Shown here: piece after piece, positions 9,291 to 21,213 of the stretch | Layout of the letters: the number at the start of each line of letters is the position of its first letter | Position numbering within the stretch: position 1 is the first letter of the stretch | NCBI GenBank assembly: GCA_032622095.1 | Contig: CP136061.1 | Location: 135,431,587-135,495,586, forward strand | Length of the DNA: 64,000 nt | Direction: 5' to 3' | From: Siphonodentalium dalli | Taxonomy: Eukaryota > Mollusca > Scaphopoda > Gadilida > Siphonodentaliidae | The notes under the pieces: model-generated | What the model saw: the letters and a program-made list of their open reading frames with translations, nothing else | Told to the model about the DNA's origin: nothing | Databases searched by the model: none | Position numbers and translations under genes: made by a program

Positions 9291-9409
9291 TGTCAGAAGT
9301 GGGGTTCGAACCCACGCCCACATTCGTGGACCAGAACTCCCATAACCTCGAACGAGGAAGGCAGTACCTTGAGCCAGGCTGGCGCCTTAGACCACTCGGC
9401 CATCCTGAC
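9291..9409 (-). pseudogene. tRNA-Leu(CAA) with disrupted anticodon stem, unit 6
   Basis: A net 4-base gain next to the anticodon (plus strand GAGCCAGGCTGG instead of GAGTCTGG) breaks the 5' anticodon stem and shifts the loop. The anticodon triplet is present but the arm cannot form normally, so this copy is probably nonfunctional. Confidence 0.8.
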
Positions 9410-9645
9410 TTATGAAATGAAGACCAAAACTGTTGCAGTCCCGCGCGCACGTCACGTGGTTACAGCTGAAGAGCAAGTTCTCTGTAATTTCGGCATACTA
9501 ATTAATATTCACGTATTTTGTCAACAGATTTGCTGAAACGTCGCACAAACTTTTAGTGAACATGGATTCGGGTGACGTCACATGTAGTTTTTAGACCGAT
9601 TTTTTGTTATAAGAAATTTTCAAATGCACGTTTTACAGTTTATAA

Positions 9646-9950
9646 TATGATTGATTGGGGTTTATTGTCGCTTTAGCCACTAAGGCCATATCACGACATT
9701 GCCAGTTTTAGTGGTGGAGGAAATCCGCACACTTGCGACTAATCTAACAGTGATTTCAATGGCTGATAAACTCGTCAACCATGTGCGGCAAACCACCGGC
9801 CATCGGCGAGTAACTGGTAACTCCACCAGATAACGATTTCGAGTTACAAAGTCCACGATGGAAACATGTGGATTTGAACCCTAATCGCCAGCGCTGGAGG
9901 GCGAAACGGCTTGGAGTTGTACCCCTAACCGATTGAGCCACCGAGGCCCC
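9646..9950 (-). mobile_element. tRNA-derived SINE between units 6 and 7
   Basis: A 305-bp insert flanked by the 13-bp direct repeat TTACAGTTTATAA (9633-9645 and 9951-9963). Read on the minus strand, it starts GGGGCCTCGGTGGCTCAATC and has box A (TGGCTCAATCGG) and box B (GGTTCAAATCC) of a tRNA-type Pol III promoter. A non-tRNA body follows, ending in AATAAACCCC and a short ATCA-type tail (AATCAATCATA) rather than poly(A). That tail resembles mollusc SINE tails as I recall them. The element splits the spacer just upstream of the unit 7 Val gene and recreates its TATA-like sequence through the duplication. Confidence 0.88.
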
Positions 9951-9983
9951 TTACAGTTTATAAGAGCTTATTCCAACACCGAA

Positions 9984-10056
9984 GTTTCCGTAGTGTAGTG
10001 GTTATCACGCTCGCCTAACACGCGAGAGGTCCTGAGTTCGAGCCTCAGCGGAAACA
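9984..10056 (+). tRNA. tRNA-Val(AAC), unit 7
   Basis: Reference type; first gene after the SINE. Confidence 0.95.
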
Positions 10057-10286
10057 ACCGGAAAAGTTTTGCTGAGTTTTGCCTACAGACAAATAATGTT
10101 TCGTGTTGCCCGTGGCCAAAGTACTCACACTAAACTGAAACTTGATTGCCAAAATACATTTTTGTATGATTGAAAGCCCCTCAATTTACTGACCGTCGAT
10201 CATTTTTGCTTGAGATGAAGAATAAAACACAAACACTTAAAATTGCGTTATTTGTCAAAAACAAAATTGATTCACCACCTAAAATT

Positions 10287-10359
10287 TGTTCCCGCTGGGG
10301 CTCAAACCCAGGACCTCTCGCGTGTGAAGCGAGCGTGATAACCACTACACTACGGAAAC
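10287..10359 (-). tRNA. tRNA-Val(CAC), unit 7
   Basis: C56 to T (plus base 10304) changes a nearly invariant T-loop base that is also the core C of box B, so promoter strength and the D-loop/T-loop contact are probably impaired. Confidence 0.82.
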
Positions 10360-10616
10360 TTCGCATACTGTCACAATTTTAAATGCGCTCGGGATGATTC
10401 GACTAGATCAAAACTTACTTCGGTCTGAGAAAATGTTATGACGGTTAGATAGCTTCCTAATTCCCGCGCAGTACGGCCTGATCACGATGGACAAACTAAG
10501 GTTGCACAAATTAATGCCCCGGGCATAGCATCAATCAACATGAAGACAACATTTTGTTCAAAGTTATACCGGTACACTATAATATAGTACCCAAACTGTT
10601 AGGAAAATCCCCATGT

Positions 10617-10708
10617 GCCTCGGTAGCGCAGTAGGCAGCGCGTCAGTCTCATAATCACAAAATGACAGAGCAATCTGAAGGTCGTGAGTTCGATCCTCAC
10701 TCGGGGCA
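10617..10708 (+). tRNA. tRNA-Met(CAT) with intron, unit 7
   Basis: Reference type. Confidence 0.94.
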
Positions 10709-10937
10709 GAAATCTTTTGCCTGTGATTTTTAATGTTACCCTTCGGAGCAGATCCATTTTGACAGCCAAGTTGAAAGAAAAAGAAAACCATCAAAATGTT
10801 CTTTTCTGTCTGGATTTTGGTTGGCAGAAACAGCAAACAAGCTATGTGAAATATCAAACTCATAGAGATGGTGCCAAGATGTTCACAGGTCAACTGTCGC
10901 TTCCATGTGAGCAAGCAAAATGCAAACAAAAAAGTAT

Positions 10938-11052
10938 TGTCAGAAGTGGGGTTCGAACCCACGCCCACATTCGTGGACCAGAACTCCCATAACCTCGAAC
11001 GAGGAAGGCAGTACCTTGAGTCTGGCGCCTTAGACCACTCGGCCATCCTGAC
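10938..11052 (-). tRNA. tRNA-Leu(CAA) with intron, unit 7
   Basis: Discriminator A73. Three spacer changes near this gene are shared only with unit 11. Confidence 0.94.
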
Positions 11053-11308
11053 TTATGAAATGAAGACCAAAACTGTTGCAGTCCCGCGCGCACGTCACGT
11101 GGTTACAGCTGAAGAGCAAGTTCTCTGTAATTTCGGCATACTAATTAATATTCACGTATTTTGTCAACAGATTTGCTGAAACGTCGCACAAACTTTTAGT
11201 AAACATGGATTCGGGTGACGTCACATGTAGTTTTTAGACCGATTTTTTGTTATAAGAAATTTTCAAATCCACGTTTTACAGTTTATAAGAGCTTATTCCA
11301 ACACCGAA

Positions 11309-11381
11309 GTTTCCGTAGTGTAGTGGTTATCACGCTCGCCTAACACGCGAGAGGTCCTGAGTTCGAGCCTCAGCGGAAACA
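11309..11381 (+). tRNA. tRNA-Val(AAC), unit 8
   Basis: Reference type; the trailer lacks one base, giving a 1324-bp unit. Confidence 0.95.
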
Positions 11382-11610
11382 ACCGGAAAATTTTGCTGAG
11401 TTTTGCCTACAGACAAATAATGTTTCGTGTTGCCCGTGGCCAAAGTACTCACACTAAACTGAAACTTGATTGCCAAAATACATTTTTGTATGATTGAAAG
11501 CCCCTCAATTTACTGACCGTCGATCATTTTTGCTTGAGATGAAGAATAAAACACAAACACTTAAAATTGCGTTATTTGTCAAAAACAAAATTGATTCACC
11601 AACTAAAATT

Positions 11611-11683
11611 TGTTCCCGCTGGGGCTCGAACCCAGGACCTCTCGCGTGTGAAGCGAGCGTGATAACCACTACACTACGGAAAC
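11611..11683 (-). tRNA. tRNA-Val(CAC), unit 8
   Basis: Reference type. Confidence 0.95.
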
Positions 11684-11940
11684 TTCGCATACTGTCACAA
11701 TTTTAAATGCGCTCGGGATGATTCGACTAGATCAAAACTTACTTCGGTCTGAGAAAATGTTATGACGGTTAGATAGCTTCCTAATTCCCGCGCAGTACGG
11801 CCTGATCACGATGGACAAACTGAGGTTGCACAAATTAATGCCCCGGGCATAGCATCAATCAACACGAAGACAACATTTTGTTCAAAGTTATACCTGTACA
11901 CTATAATATAGTACCCAAACTGTTAGGAAAATCCCCATGT

Positions 11941-12032
11941 GCCTCGGTAGCGCAGTAGGCAGCGCGTCAGTCTCATAATCACAAAATGACAGAGCAATCT
12001 GAAGGTCGTGAGTTCGATCCTCACTCGGGGCA
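11941..12032 (+). tRNA. tRNA-Met(CAT) with intron, unit 8
   Basis: Reference type. Confidence 0.94.
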
Positions 12033-12261
12033 GAAATCTTTTGCCTGTGATTTTTAATGTTACCCTTCGGAGCAGATCCATTTTGACAGCCAAGTTGAAA
12101 GAAAAAGAAAACCATCAAAATGTTCTTTTCTGTCTGGATTTTGGTTGGCAGAAACAGCAAACAAGCTATGTGAAATATCAAACTCATAGAGATGGTGCCA
12201 AGAAGTTCACAGGTCAACTGTCGCTTCCATGTGAGCAAGCAAAATGCAAACAAAAAAGTAT

Positions 12262-12376
12262 AGTCAGAAGTGGGGTTCGAACCCACGCCCACATTCGTGG
12301 ACCAGAACTCCCATAACCTCGAACGAGGAAGGCAGTACCTTGAGTCTGGCGCCTTAGACCACTCGGCCATCCTGAC
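12262..12376 (-). tRNA. tRNA-Leu(CAA) U73 variant, unit 8
   Basis: First copy from the left with discriminator A73 changed to T; the rest matches the reference. Confidence 0.85.
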
Positions 12377-12632
12377 TTATGAAATGAAGACCAAAACTGT
12401 TGCAGTCCCGCGCGCACGTCACGTGGTTACAGCTGAAGAGCAAGTTCTCTGTAATTTCGGCATACTAATAAATATTCACGTATTTTGTCAACAGATTTGC
12501 TGAAACGTCGCACAAACTTTTAGTGAACATGGATTCGGGTGACGTCACATGTAGTTTTTAGACCGATTTTTTGTTATAAGAAATTTTCAAATGCACGTTT
12601 TACAGTTTATAAGAGCTTATTCCAACACCGAA

Positions 12633-12705
12633 GTTTCCGTAGTGTAGTGGTTATCACGCTCGCCTAACACGCGAGAGGTCCTGAGTTCGAGCCTCAGCGG
12701 AAACA
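12633..12705 (+). tRNA. tRNA-Val(AAC), unit 9
   Basis: Reference type. Confidence 0.95.
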
Positions 12706-12935
12706 ACCGGAAAAGTTTTGCTGAGTTTTGCCTACAGACAAATAATGTTTCGTGTTGCCCGTGGCCAAAGTACTCACACTAAACTGAAACTTGATTGCCA
12801 AAATACATTTTTGTATGATTGAAAGCCCCTCAATTTACTGACCGTCGATCATTTTTGATTGAGATGAAGAATAAAACACAAACACTTAAAATTGCGTTAT
12901 TTGTCAAAAACAAAATTGATTCACCAACTAAAATT

Positions 12936-13008
12936 TGTTCCCGCTGGGGCTCGAACCCAGGACCTCTCGCGTGTGAAGCGAGCGTGATAACCACTACACT
13001 ACGGAAAC
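12936..13008 (-). tRNA. tRNA-Val(CAC), unit 9
   Basis: Reference type. Confidence 0.95.
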
Positions 13009-13265
13009 TTCGCATACTGTCACAATTTTAAATGCGCTCGGGATGATTCGACTAGATCAAAACTTACTTCGGTCTGAGAAAATGTTATGACGGTTAGATA
13101 GCTTCCTAATTCCCGCGCAGTACGGCCTGATCACGATGGACAAACTGAGGTTGCACAAATTAATGCCCCGGGCATAGCATCAATCAACATGAAGAAAACA
13201 TTTTGTTCAAAGTTATACCTGTACACTATAATATAGTACCCAAACTGTTAGGAAAATCCCCATGT

Positions 13266-13357
13266 GCATCGGTAGCGCAGTAGGCAGCGCGTCAGTCTCA
13301 TAATCACAAAATGACAGAGCAATCTGAAGATCGTGAGTTCGATCCTCACTCGGGGCA
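13266..13357 (+). tRNA. tRNA-Met(CAT) C3A/G46A variant, unit 9
   Basis: C3 to A mismatches G70 in the acceptor stem; G46 in the variable loop is A. Confidence 0.82.
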
Positions 13358-13586
13358 GAAATCTTTTGCCTGTGATTTTTAATGTTACCCTTCGGAGCAG
13401 ATCCATTTTGACAGCCAAGTTGAAAGAAAAAGAAAACCATCAAAATGTTCTTTTCTGTCTGGATTTTGGTTGGCAGAAACAGCAAACAAGCTATGTGAAA
13501 TATCAAACTCATAGAGATGGTGCCAAGAAGTTCACAGGTCAACTGTCGCTTCCATGTGAGCAAGCAAAATGCAAACAAAAAAGTAT

Positions 13587-13701
13587 TGTCAGAAGTGGGG
13601 TTCGAACCCACGCCCACATTCGTGGACCAGAACTCCCATAACCTCGAACGAGGAAGGCAGTACCTTGAGTCTGGCGCCTTAGACCACTCGGCCATCCTGA
13701 C
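13587..13701 (-). tRNA. tRNA-Leu(CAA) with intron, unit 9
   Basis: Discriminator A73. Confidence 0.94.
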
Positions 13702-13957
13702 TTATGAAATGAAGACCAAAACTGTTGCAGTCCCGCGCGCACGTCACGTGGTTACAGCTGAAGAGCAAGTTCTCTGTAATTTCGGCATACTAATAAATAT
13801 TCACGTATTTTGTCAACAGATTTGCTGAAACGTCGCACAAACTTTTAGTGAACATGGATTCGGGTGACGTCACATGTAGTTTTTAGACCGATTTTTTGTT
13901 ATAATAAATTTTCAAATGCACGTTTTACAGTTTATAAGAGCTTATTCCAACACCGAA

Positions 13958-14030
13958 GTTTCCGTAGTGTAGTGGTTATCACGCTCGCCTAACACGCGAG
14001 ACGTCCTGAGTTCGAGCCTCAGCGGAAACA
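13958..14030 (+). tRNA. tRNA-Val(AAC) G45C variant, unit 10
   Basis: Variable-loop G45 is C. Confidence 0.9.
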
Positions 14031-14260
14031 ACCGGAAAAGTTTTGCTGAGTTTTGCCTACAGACAAATAATGTTTCGTGTTGCCCGTGGCCAAAGTAATC
14101 ACACTAAACTGAAACTTGATTGCCAAAATACATTTTTGTATGATTGAAAGCCCCTCAATTTACTGACCGTCGATCATTTTTGATTGAGATGAAGAATAAA
14201 ACACAAACACTTAAAATTGCGTTATTTGTCAAAAACAAAATTGATTCACCAACTAAAATT

Positions 14261-14333
14261 TGTTCCCGCTGGGGCTCGAACCCAGGACCTCTCGCGTGTG
14301 AAGCGAGCGTGATAACCACTACACTACGGAAAC
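14261..14333 (-). tRNA. tRNA-Val(CAC), unit 10
   Basis: Reference type. Confidence 0.95.
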
Positions 14334-14590
14334 TTCGCATACTGTCACAATTTTAAATGCGCTCGGGATGATTCGACTAGATCAAAACTTACTTCGGTCT
14401 GAGAAAATGTTATGACGGTTAGATAGCTTCCTAATTCCCGCGCAGTACGGCCTGATCACGATGGACAAACTGAGGTTGCACAAATTAATGCCCCGGGCAT
14501 AGCATCAATCAACATGAAGAAAACATTTTGTTCAAAGTTATACCTGTACACTATAATATAGTACCCAAACTGTTAGGAAAATCCCCATGT

Positions 14591-14682
14591 GCATCGGTAG
14601 CGCAGTAGGCAGCGCGTCAGTCTCATAATCACAAAATGACAGAGCAATCTGAAGGTCGTGAGTTCGATCCTCACTCGGGGCA
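14591..14682 (+). tRNA. tRNA-Met(CAT) C3A variant, unit 10
   Basis: Acceptor A3-G70 mismatch. Confidence 0.85.
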
Positions 14683-14911
14683 GAAATCTTTTGCCTGTGA
14701 TTTTTAATGTTACCCTTCGGAGCAGATCCATTTTGACAGCCAAGTTGAAAGAAAAAGAAAACCATCAAAATGTTCTTTTCTGTCTGGATTTTGGTTGGCA
14801 GAAACAGCAAACAAGCTATGTGAAATATCAAACTCATAGAGATGGTGCCAAGAAGTTCACAGGTCAACTGTCGCTTCCATGTGAGCAAGCAAAATGCAAA
14901 CAAAAAAGTAT

Positions 14912-15026
14912 AGTCAGAAGTGGGGTTCGAACCCACGCCCACATTCGTGGACCAGAACTCCCATAACCTCGAACGAGGAAGGCAGTACCTTGAGTCTGGC
15001 GCCTTAGACCACTCGGCCATCCTGAC
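14912..15026 (-). tRNA. tRNA-Leu(CAA) U73 variant, unit 10
   Basis: Discriminator T. Confidence 0.85.
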
Positions 15027-15282
15027 TTATGAAATGAAGACCAAAACTGTTGCAGTCCCGCGCGCACGTCACGTGGTTACAGCTGAAGAGCAAGTTCTCT
15101 GTAATTTCGGCATACTAATTAATATTCACGTATTTTGTCAACAGATTTGCTGAAACGTCGCACAAACTTTTAGTGAACATGGATTCGGGTGACGTCACAT
15201 GTAGTTTTTAGACCGATTTTTTGTTATAAGAAATTTTCAAATGCACGTTTTACAGTTTATAAGAGCTTATTCCAACACCGAA

Positions 15283-15355
15283 GTTTCCGTAGTGTAGTGG
15301 TTATCACGCTCGCCTAACACGCGAGAGGTCCTGAGTTCGAGCCTCAGCGGAAACA
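15283..15355 (+). tRNA. tRNA-Val(AAC), unit 11
   Basis: Reference type; trailer lacks one base. Confidence 0.95.
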
Positions 15356-15584
15356 ACCGGAAAATTTTGCTGAGTTTTGCCTACAGACAAATAATGTTTC
15401 GTGTTGCCCGTGGCCAAAGTACTCACACTAAACTGAAACTTGATTGCCAAAATACATTTTTGTATGATTGAAAGCCCCTCAATTTACTGACCGTCGATCA
15501 TTTTTGCTTGAGATGAAGAATAAAACACAAACACTTAAAATTGCGTTATTTGTCAAAAACAAAATTGATTCACCAACTAAAATT

Positions 15585-15657
15585 TGTTCCCGCTGGGGCT
15601 CGAACCCAGGACCTCTCGCGTGTGAAGCGAGCGTGATAACCACTACACTACGGAAAC
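15585..15657 (-). tRNA. tRNA-Val(CAC), unit 11
   Basis: Reference type. Confidence 0.95.
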
Positions 15658-15914
15658 TTCGCATACTGTCACAATTTTAAATGCGCTCGGGATGATTCGA
15701 CTAGATCAAAACTTACTTCGGTCTGAGAAAATGTTATGACGGTTAGATAGCTTCCTAATTCCCGCGCAGTACGGCCTGATCACGATGGACAAACTGAGGT
15801 TGCACAAATTAATGCCCCGGGCATAGCATCAATCAACACGAAGACAACATTTTGTTCAAAGTTATACCTGTACACTATAATATAGTACCCAAACTGTTAG
15901 GAAAATCCCCATGT

Positions 15915-16006
15915 GCCTCGGTAGCGCAGTAGGCAGCGCGTCAGTCTCATAATCACAAAATGACAGAGCAATCTGAAGGTCGTGAGTTCGATCCTCACTC
16001 GGGGCA
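15915..16006 (+). tRNA. tRNA-Met(CAT) with intron, unit 11
   Basis: Reference type. Confidence 0.94.
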
Positions 16007-16235
16007 GAAATCTTTTGCCTGTGATTTTTAATGTTACCCTTCGGAGCAGATCCATTTTGACAGCCAAGTTGAAAGAAAAAGAAAACCATCAAAATGTTCT
16101 TTTCTGTCTGGATTTTGGTTGGCAGAAACAGCAAACAAGCTATGTGAAATATCAAACTCATAGAGATGGTGCCAAGATGTTCACAGGTCAACTGTCGCTT
16201 CCATGTGAGCAAGCAAAATGCAAACAAAAAAGTAT

Positions 16236-16350
16236 TGTCAGAAGTGGGGTTCGAACCCACGCCCACATTCGTGGACCAGAACTCCCATAACCTCGAACGA
16301 GGAAGGCAGTACCTTGAGTCTGGCGCCTTAGACCACTCGGCCATCCTGAC
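16236..16350 (-). tRNA. tRNA-Leu(CAA) with intron, unit 11
   Basis: Discriminator A73. Confidence 0.94.
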
Positions 16351-16606
16351 TTATGAAATGAAGACCAAAACTGTTGCAGTCCCGCGCGCACGTCACGTGG
16401 TTACAGCTGAAGAGCAAGTTCTCTGTAATTTCGGCATACTAATTAATATTCACGTATTTTGTCAACAGATTTGCTGAAACGTCGCACAAACTTTTAGTAA
16501 ACATGGATTCGGGTGACGTCACATGTAGTTTTTAGACCGATTTTTTGTTATAAGAAATTTTCAAATCCACGTTTTACAGTTTATAAGAGCTTATTCCAAC
16601 ACCGAA

Positions 16607-16679
16607 GTTTCCGTAGTGTAGTGGTTATCACGCTCGCCTAACACGCGAGAGGTCCTGAGTTCGAGCCTCAGCGGAAACA
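16607..16679 (+). tRNA. tRNA-Val(AAC), unit 12
   Basis: Reference type; trailer lacks one base. Confidence 0.95.
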
Positions 16680-16908
16680 ACCGGAAAATTTTGCTGAGTT
16701 TTGCCTACAGACAAATAATGTTTCGTGTTGCCCGTGGCCAAAGTACTCACACTAAACTGAAACTTGATTGCCAAAATACATTTTTGTATGATTGAAAGCC
16801 CCTCAATTTACTGACCGTCGATCATTTTTGCTTGAGATGAAGAATAAAACACAAACACTTAAAATTGCGTTATTTGTCAAAAACAAAATTGATTCACCAA
16901 CTAAAATT

Positions 16909-16981
16909 TGTTCCCGCTGGGGCTCGAACCCAGGACCTCTCGCGTGTGAAGCGAGCGTGATAACCACTACACTACGGAAAC
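16909..16981 (-). tRNA. tRNA-Val(CAC), unit 12
   Basis: Reference type. Confidence 0.95.
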
Positions 16982-17238
16982 TTCGCATACTGTCACAATT
17001 TTAAATGCGCTCGGGATGATTCGACTAGATCAAAACTTACTTCGGTCTGAGAAAATGTTATGACGGTTAGATAGCTTCCTAATTCCCGCGCAGTACGGCC
17101 TGATCACGATGGACAAACTGAGGTTGCACAAATTAATGCCCCGGGCATAGCATCAATCAACACGAAGACAACATTTTGTTCAAAGTTATACCTGTACACT
17201 ATAATATAGTACCCAAACTGTTAGGAAAATCCCCATGT

Positions 17239-17330
17239 GCCTCGGTAGCGCAGTAGGCAGCGCGTCAGTCTCATAATCACAAAATGACAGAGCAATCTGA
17301 AGGTCGTGAGTTCGATCCTCACTCGGGGCA
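17239..17330 (+). tRNA. tRNA-Met(CAT) with intron, unit 12
   Basis: Reference type. Confidence 0.94.
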
Positions 17331-17559
17331 GAAATCTTTTGCCTGTGATTTTTAATGTTACCCTTCGGAGCAGATCCATTTTGACAGCCAAGTTGAAAGA
17401 AAAAGAAAACCATCAAAATGTTCTTTTCTGTCTGGATTTTGGTTGGCAGAAACAGCAAACAAGCTATGTGAAATATCAAACTCATAGAGATGGTGCCAAG
17501 AAGTTCACAGGTCAACTGTCGCTTCCATGTGAGCAAGCAAAATGCAAACAAAAAAGTAT

Positions 17560-17674
17560 AGTCAGAAGTGGGGTTCGAACCCACGCCCACATTCGTGGAC
17601 CAGAACTCCCATAACCTCGAACGAGGAAGGCAGTACCTTGAGTCTGGCGCCTTAGACCACTCGGCCATCCTGAC
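17560..17674 (-). tRNA. tRNA-Leu(CAA) U73 variant, unit 12
   Basis: Discriminator T. Confidence 0.85.
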
Positions 17675-17930
17675 TTATGAAATGAAGACCAAAACTGTTG
17701 CAGTCCCGCGCGCACGTCACGTGGTTACAGCTGAAGAGCAAGTTCTCTGTAATTTCGGCATACTAATAAATATTCACGTATTTTGTCAACAGATTTGCTG
17801 AAACGTCGCACAAACTTTTAGTGAACATGGATTCGGGTGACGTCACATGTAGTTTTTAGACCGATTTTTTGTTATAAGAAATTTTCAAATGCACGTTTTA
17901 CAGTTTATAAGAGCTTATTCCAACACCGAA

Positions 17931-18003
17931 GTTTCCGTAGTGTAGTGGTTATCACGCTCGCCTAACACGCGAGAGGTCCTGAGTTCGAGCCTCAGCGGAA
18001 ACA
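17931..18003 (+). tRNA. tRNA-Val(AAC), unit 13
   Basis: Reference type. Confidence 0.95.
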
Positions 18004-18233
18004 ACCGGAAAAGTTTTGCTGAGTTTTGCCTACAGACAAATAATGTTTCGTGTTGCCCGTGGCCAAAGTACTCACACTAAACTGAAACTTGATTGCCAAA
18101 ATACATTTTTGTATGATTGAAAGCCCCTCAATTTACTGACCGTCGATCATTTTTGCTTGAGATGAAGAATAAAACACAAACACTTAAAATTGCGTTATTT
18201 GTCAAAAACAAAATTGATTCACCAACTAAAATT

Positions 18234-18306
18234 TGTTCCCGCTGGGGCTCGAACCCAGGACCTCTCGCGTGTGAAGCGAGCGTGATAACCACTACACTAC
18301 GGAAAC
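18234..18306 (-). tRNA. tRNA-Val(CAC), unit 13
   Basis: Reference type. Confidence 0.95.
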
Positions 18307-18563
18307 TTCGCATACTGTCACAATTTTAAATGCGCTCGGGATGATTCGACTAGATCAAAACTTACTTCGGTCTGAGAAAATGTTATGACGGTTAGATAGC
18401 TTCCTAATTCCCGCGCAGTACGGCCTGATCACGATGGACAAACTGAGGTTGCACAAATTAATGCCCCGGGCATAGCATCAATCAACATGAAGACAACATT
18501 TTGTTCAAAGTTATACCTGTACACTATAATATAGTACCCAAACTGTTAGGAAAATCCCCATGT

Positions 18564-18655
18564 GCCTCGGTAGCGCAGTAGGCAGCGCGTCAGTCTCATA
18601 ATCACAAAATGACAGAGCAATCTGAAGGTCGTGAGTTCGATCCTCACTCGGGGCA
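18564..18655 (+). tRNA. tRNA-Met(CAT) with intron, unit 13
   Basis: Reference type; one base differs in the trailer before the T-run. Confidence 0.94.
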
Positions 18656-18884
18656 GAAAGCTTTTGCCTGTGATTTTTAATGTTACCCTTCGGAGCAGAT
18701 CCATTTTGACAGCCAAGTTGAAAGAAAAAGAAAACCATCAAAATGTTCTTTTCTGTCTGGATTTTGGTTGGCAGAAACAGCAAACAAGCTATGTGAAATA
18801 TCAAACTCATAGAGATGGTGCCAAGAAGTTCACAGGTCAACTGTCGCTTCCATGTGAGCAAGCAAAATGCAAACAAAAAAGTAT

Positions 18885-18999
18885 TGTCAGAAGTGGGGTT
18901 CGAACCCACGCCCACATTCGTGGACCAGAACTCCCATAACCTCGAACGAGGAAGGCAGTACCTTGAGTCTGGCGCCTTAGACCACTCGGCCATCCTGAC
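18885..18999 (-). tRNA. tRNA-Leu(CAA) with intron, unit 13
   Basis: Discriminator A73. Confidence 0.94.
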
Positions 19000-19255
19000 T
19001 TATGAAATGAAGACCAAAACTGTTGCAGTCCCGCGCGCACGTCACGTGGTTACAGCTGAAGAGCAAGTTCTCTGTAATTTCGGCATACTAATTAATATTC
19101 ACGTATTTTGTCAACAGATTTGCTGAAACGTCGCACAAACTTTTAGTGAACATGGATTCGGGTGACGTCACATGTAGTTTTTAGACCGATTTTTTGTTAT
19201 AAGAAATTTTCAAATGCACGTTTTACAGTTTATAAGAGCTTATTCCAACACCGAA

Positions 19256-19328
19256 GTTTCCGTAGTGTAGTGGTTATCACGCTCGCCTAACACGCGAGAG
19301 GTCCTGAGTTCGAGCCTCAGCGGAAACA
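19256..19328 (+). tRNA. tRNA-Val(AAC), unit 14
   Basis: Reference type. Confidence 0.95.
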
Positions 19329-19558
19329 ACCGGAAAAGTTTTGCTGAGTTTTGCCTACAGACAAATAATGTTTCGTGTTGCCCGTGGCCAAAGTACTCAC
19401 ACTAAACTGAAACTTGATTGCCAAAATACATTTTTGTATGATTGAAAGCCCCTCAATTTACTGACCGTCGATCATTTTTGCTTGAGATGAAGAATAAAAC
19501 ACAAACACTTAAAATTGCGTTATTTGTCAAAAACAAAATTGATTCACCAACTAAAATT

Positions 19559-19631
19559 TGTTCCCGCTGGGGCTCGAACCCAGGACCTCTCGCGTGTGAA
19601 GCGAGCGTGATAACCACTACACTACGGAAAC
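19559..19631 (-). tRNA. tRNA-Val(CAC), unit 14
   Basis: Reference type. Confidence 0.95.
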
Positions 19632-19888
19632 TTCGCATACTGTCACAATTTTAAATGCGCTCGGGATGATTCGACTAGATCAAAACTTACTTCGGTCTGA
19701 GAAAATGTTATGACGGTTAGATAGCTTCCTAATTCCCGCTCAGTACGGCCTGATCACGATGGACAAACTGAGGTTGCACAAATTAATGCCCCGGGCATAG
19801 CATCAATCAACACGAAGACAACATTTTGTTCAAAGTTATACCTGTACACTATAATATAGTACCCAAACTGTTAGGAAAATCCCCATGT

Positions 19889-19980
19889 GCCTCGGTAGCG
19901 CAGTAGGCAGCGCGTCAGTCTCATAATCACAAAATGACAGAGCAATCTGAAGGTCGTGAGTTCGATCCTCACTCGGGGCA
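19889..19980 (+). tRNA. tRNA-Met(CAT) with intron, unit 14
   Basis: Reference type. Confidence 0.94.
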
Positions 19981-20209
19981 GAAATCTTTTGCCTGTGATT
20001 TTTAATGTTACCCTTCGGAGCAGATCCATTTTGACAGCCAAGTTGAAAGAAAAAGAAAACCATCAAAATGTTCTTTTCTGTCTGGATTTTGGTTGGCAGA
20101 AACAGCAAACAAGCTATGTGAAATATCAAACTCATAGAGATGGTGCCAAGAAGTTCACAGGTCAACTGTCGCTTCCATGTGAGCAAGCAAAATGCAAACA
20201 AAAAAGTAT

Positions 20210-20324
20210 AGTCAGAAGTGGGGTTCGAACCCACGCCCACATTCGTGGACCAGAACTCCCATAACCTCGAACGAGGAAGGCAGTACCTTGAGTCTGGCGC
20301 CTTAGACCACTCGGCCATCCTGAC
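20210..20324 (-). tRNA. tRNA-Leu(CAA) U73 variant, unit 14
   Basis: Discriminator T. Confidence 0.85.
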
Positions 20325-20580
20325 TTATGAAATGAAGACCAAAACTGTTGCAGTCCCGCGCGCACGTCACGTGGTTACAGCTGAAGAGCAAGTTCTCTGT
20401 AATTTCGGCATACTAATAAATATTCACGTATTTTGTCAACAGATTTGCTGAAACGTCGCACAAACTTTTAGTGAACATGGATTCGGGTGACGTCACATGT
20501 AGTTTTTAGACCGATTTTTTGTTATAATAAATTTTCAAATGCACGTTTTACAGTTTATAAGAGCTTATTCCAACACCGAA

Positions 20581-20653
20581 GTTTCCGTAGTGTAGTGGTT
20601 ATCACGCTCGCCTAACACGCGAGACGTCCTGAGTTCGAGCCTCAGCGGAAACA
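20581..20653 (+). tRNA. tRNA-Val(AAC) G45C variant, unit 15
   Basis: Variable-loop G45 is C. Confidence 0.9.
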
Positions 20654-20883
20654 ACCGGAAAAGTTTTGCTGAGTTTTGCCTACAGACAAATAATGTTTCG
20701 TGTTGCCCGTGGCCAAAGTACTCACACTAAACTGAAACTTGATTGCCAAAATACATTTTTGTATGATTGAAAGCCCCTCAATTTACTGACCGTCGATCAT
20801 TTTTGATTGAGATGAAGAATAAAACACAAACACTTAAAATTGCGTTATTTGTCAAAAACAAAATTGATTCACCAACTAAAATT

Positions 20884-20956
20884 TGTTCCCGCTGGGGCTC
20901 GAACCCAGGACCTCTCGCGTGTGAAGCGAGCGTGATAACCACTACACTACGGAAAC
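20884..20956 (-). tRNA. tRNA-Val(CAC), unit 15
   Basis: Reference type. Confidence 0.95.
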
Positions 20957-21213
20957 TTCGCATACTGTCACAATTTTAAATGCGCTCGGGATGATTCGAC
21001 TAGATCAAAACTTACTTCGGTCTGAGAAAATGTTATGACGGTTAGATAGCTTCCTAATTCCCGCGCAGTACGGCCTGATCACGATGGACAAACTGAGGTT
21101 GCACAAATTAATGCCCCGGGCATAGCATCAATCAACATGAAGAAAACATTTTGTTCAAAGTTATACCTGTACACTATAATATAGTACCCAAACTGTTAGG
21201 AAAATCCCCATGT

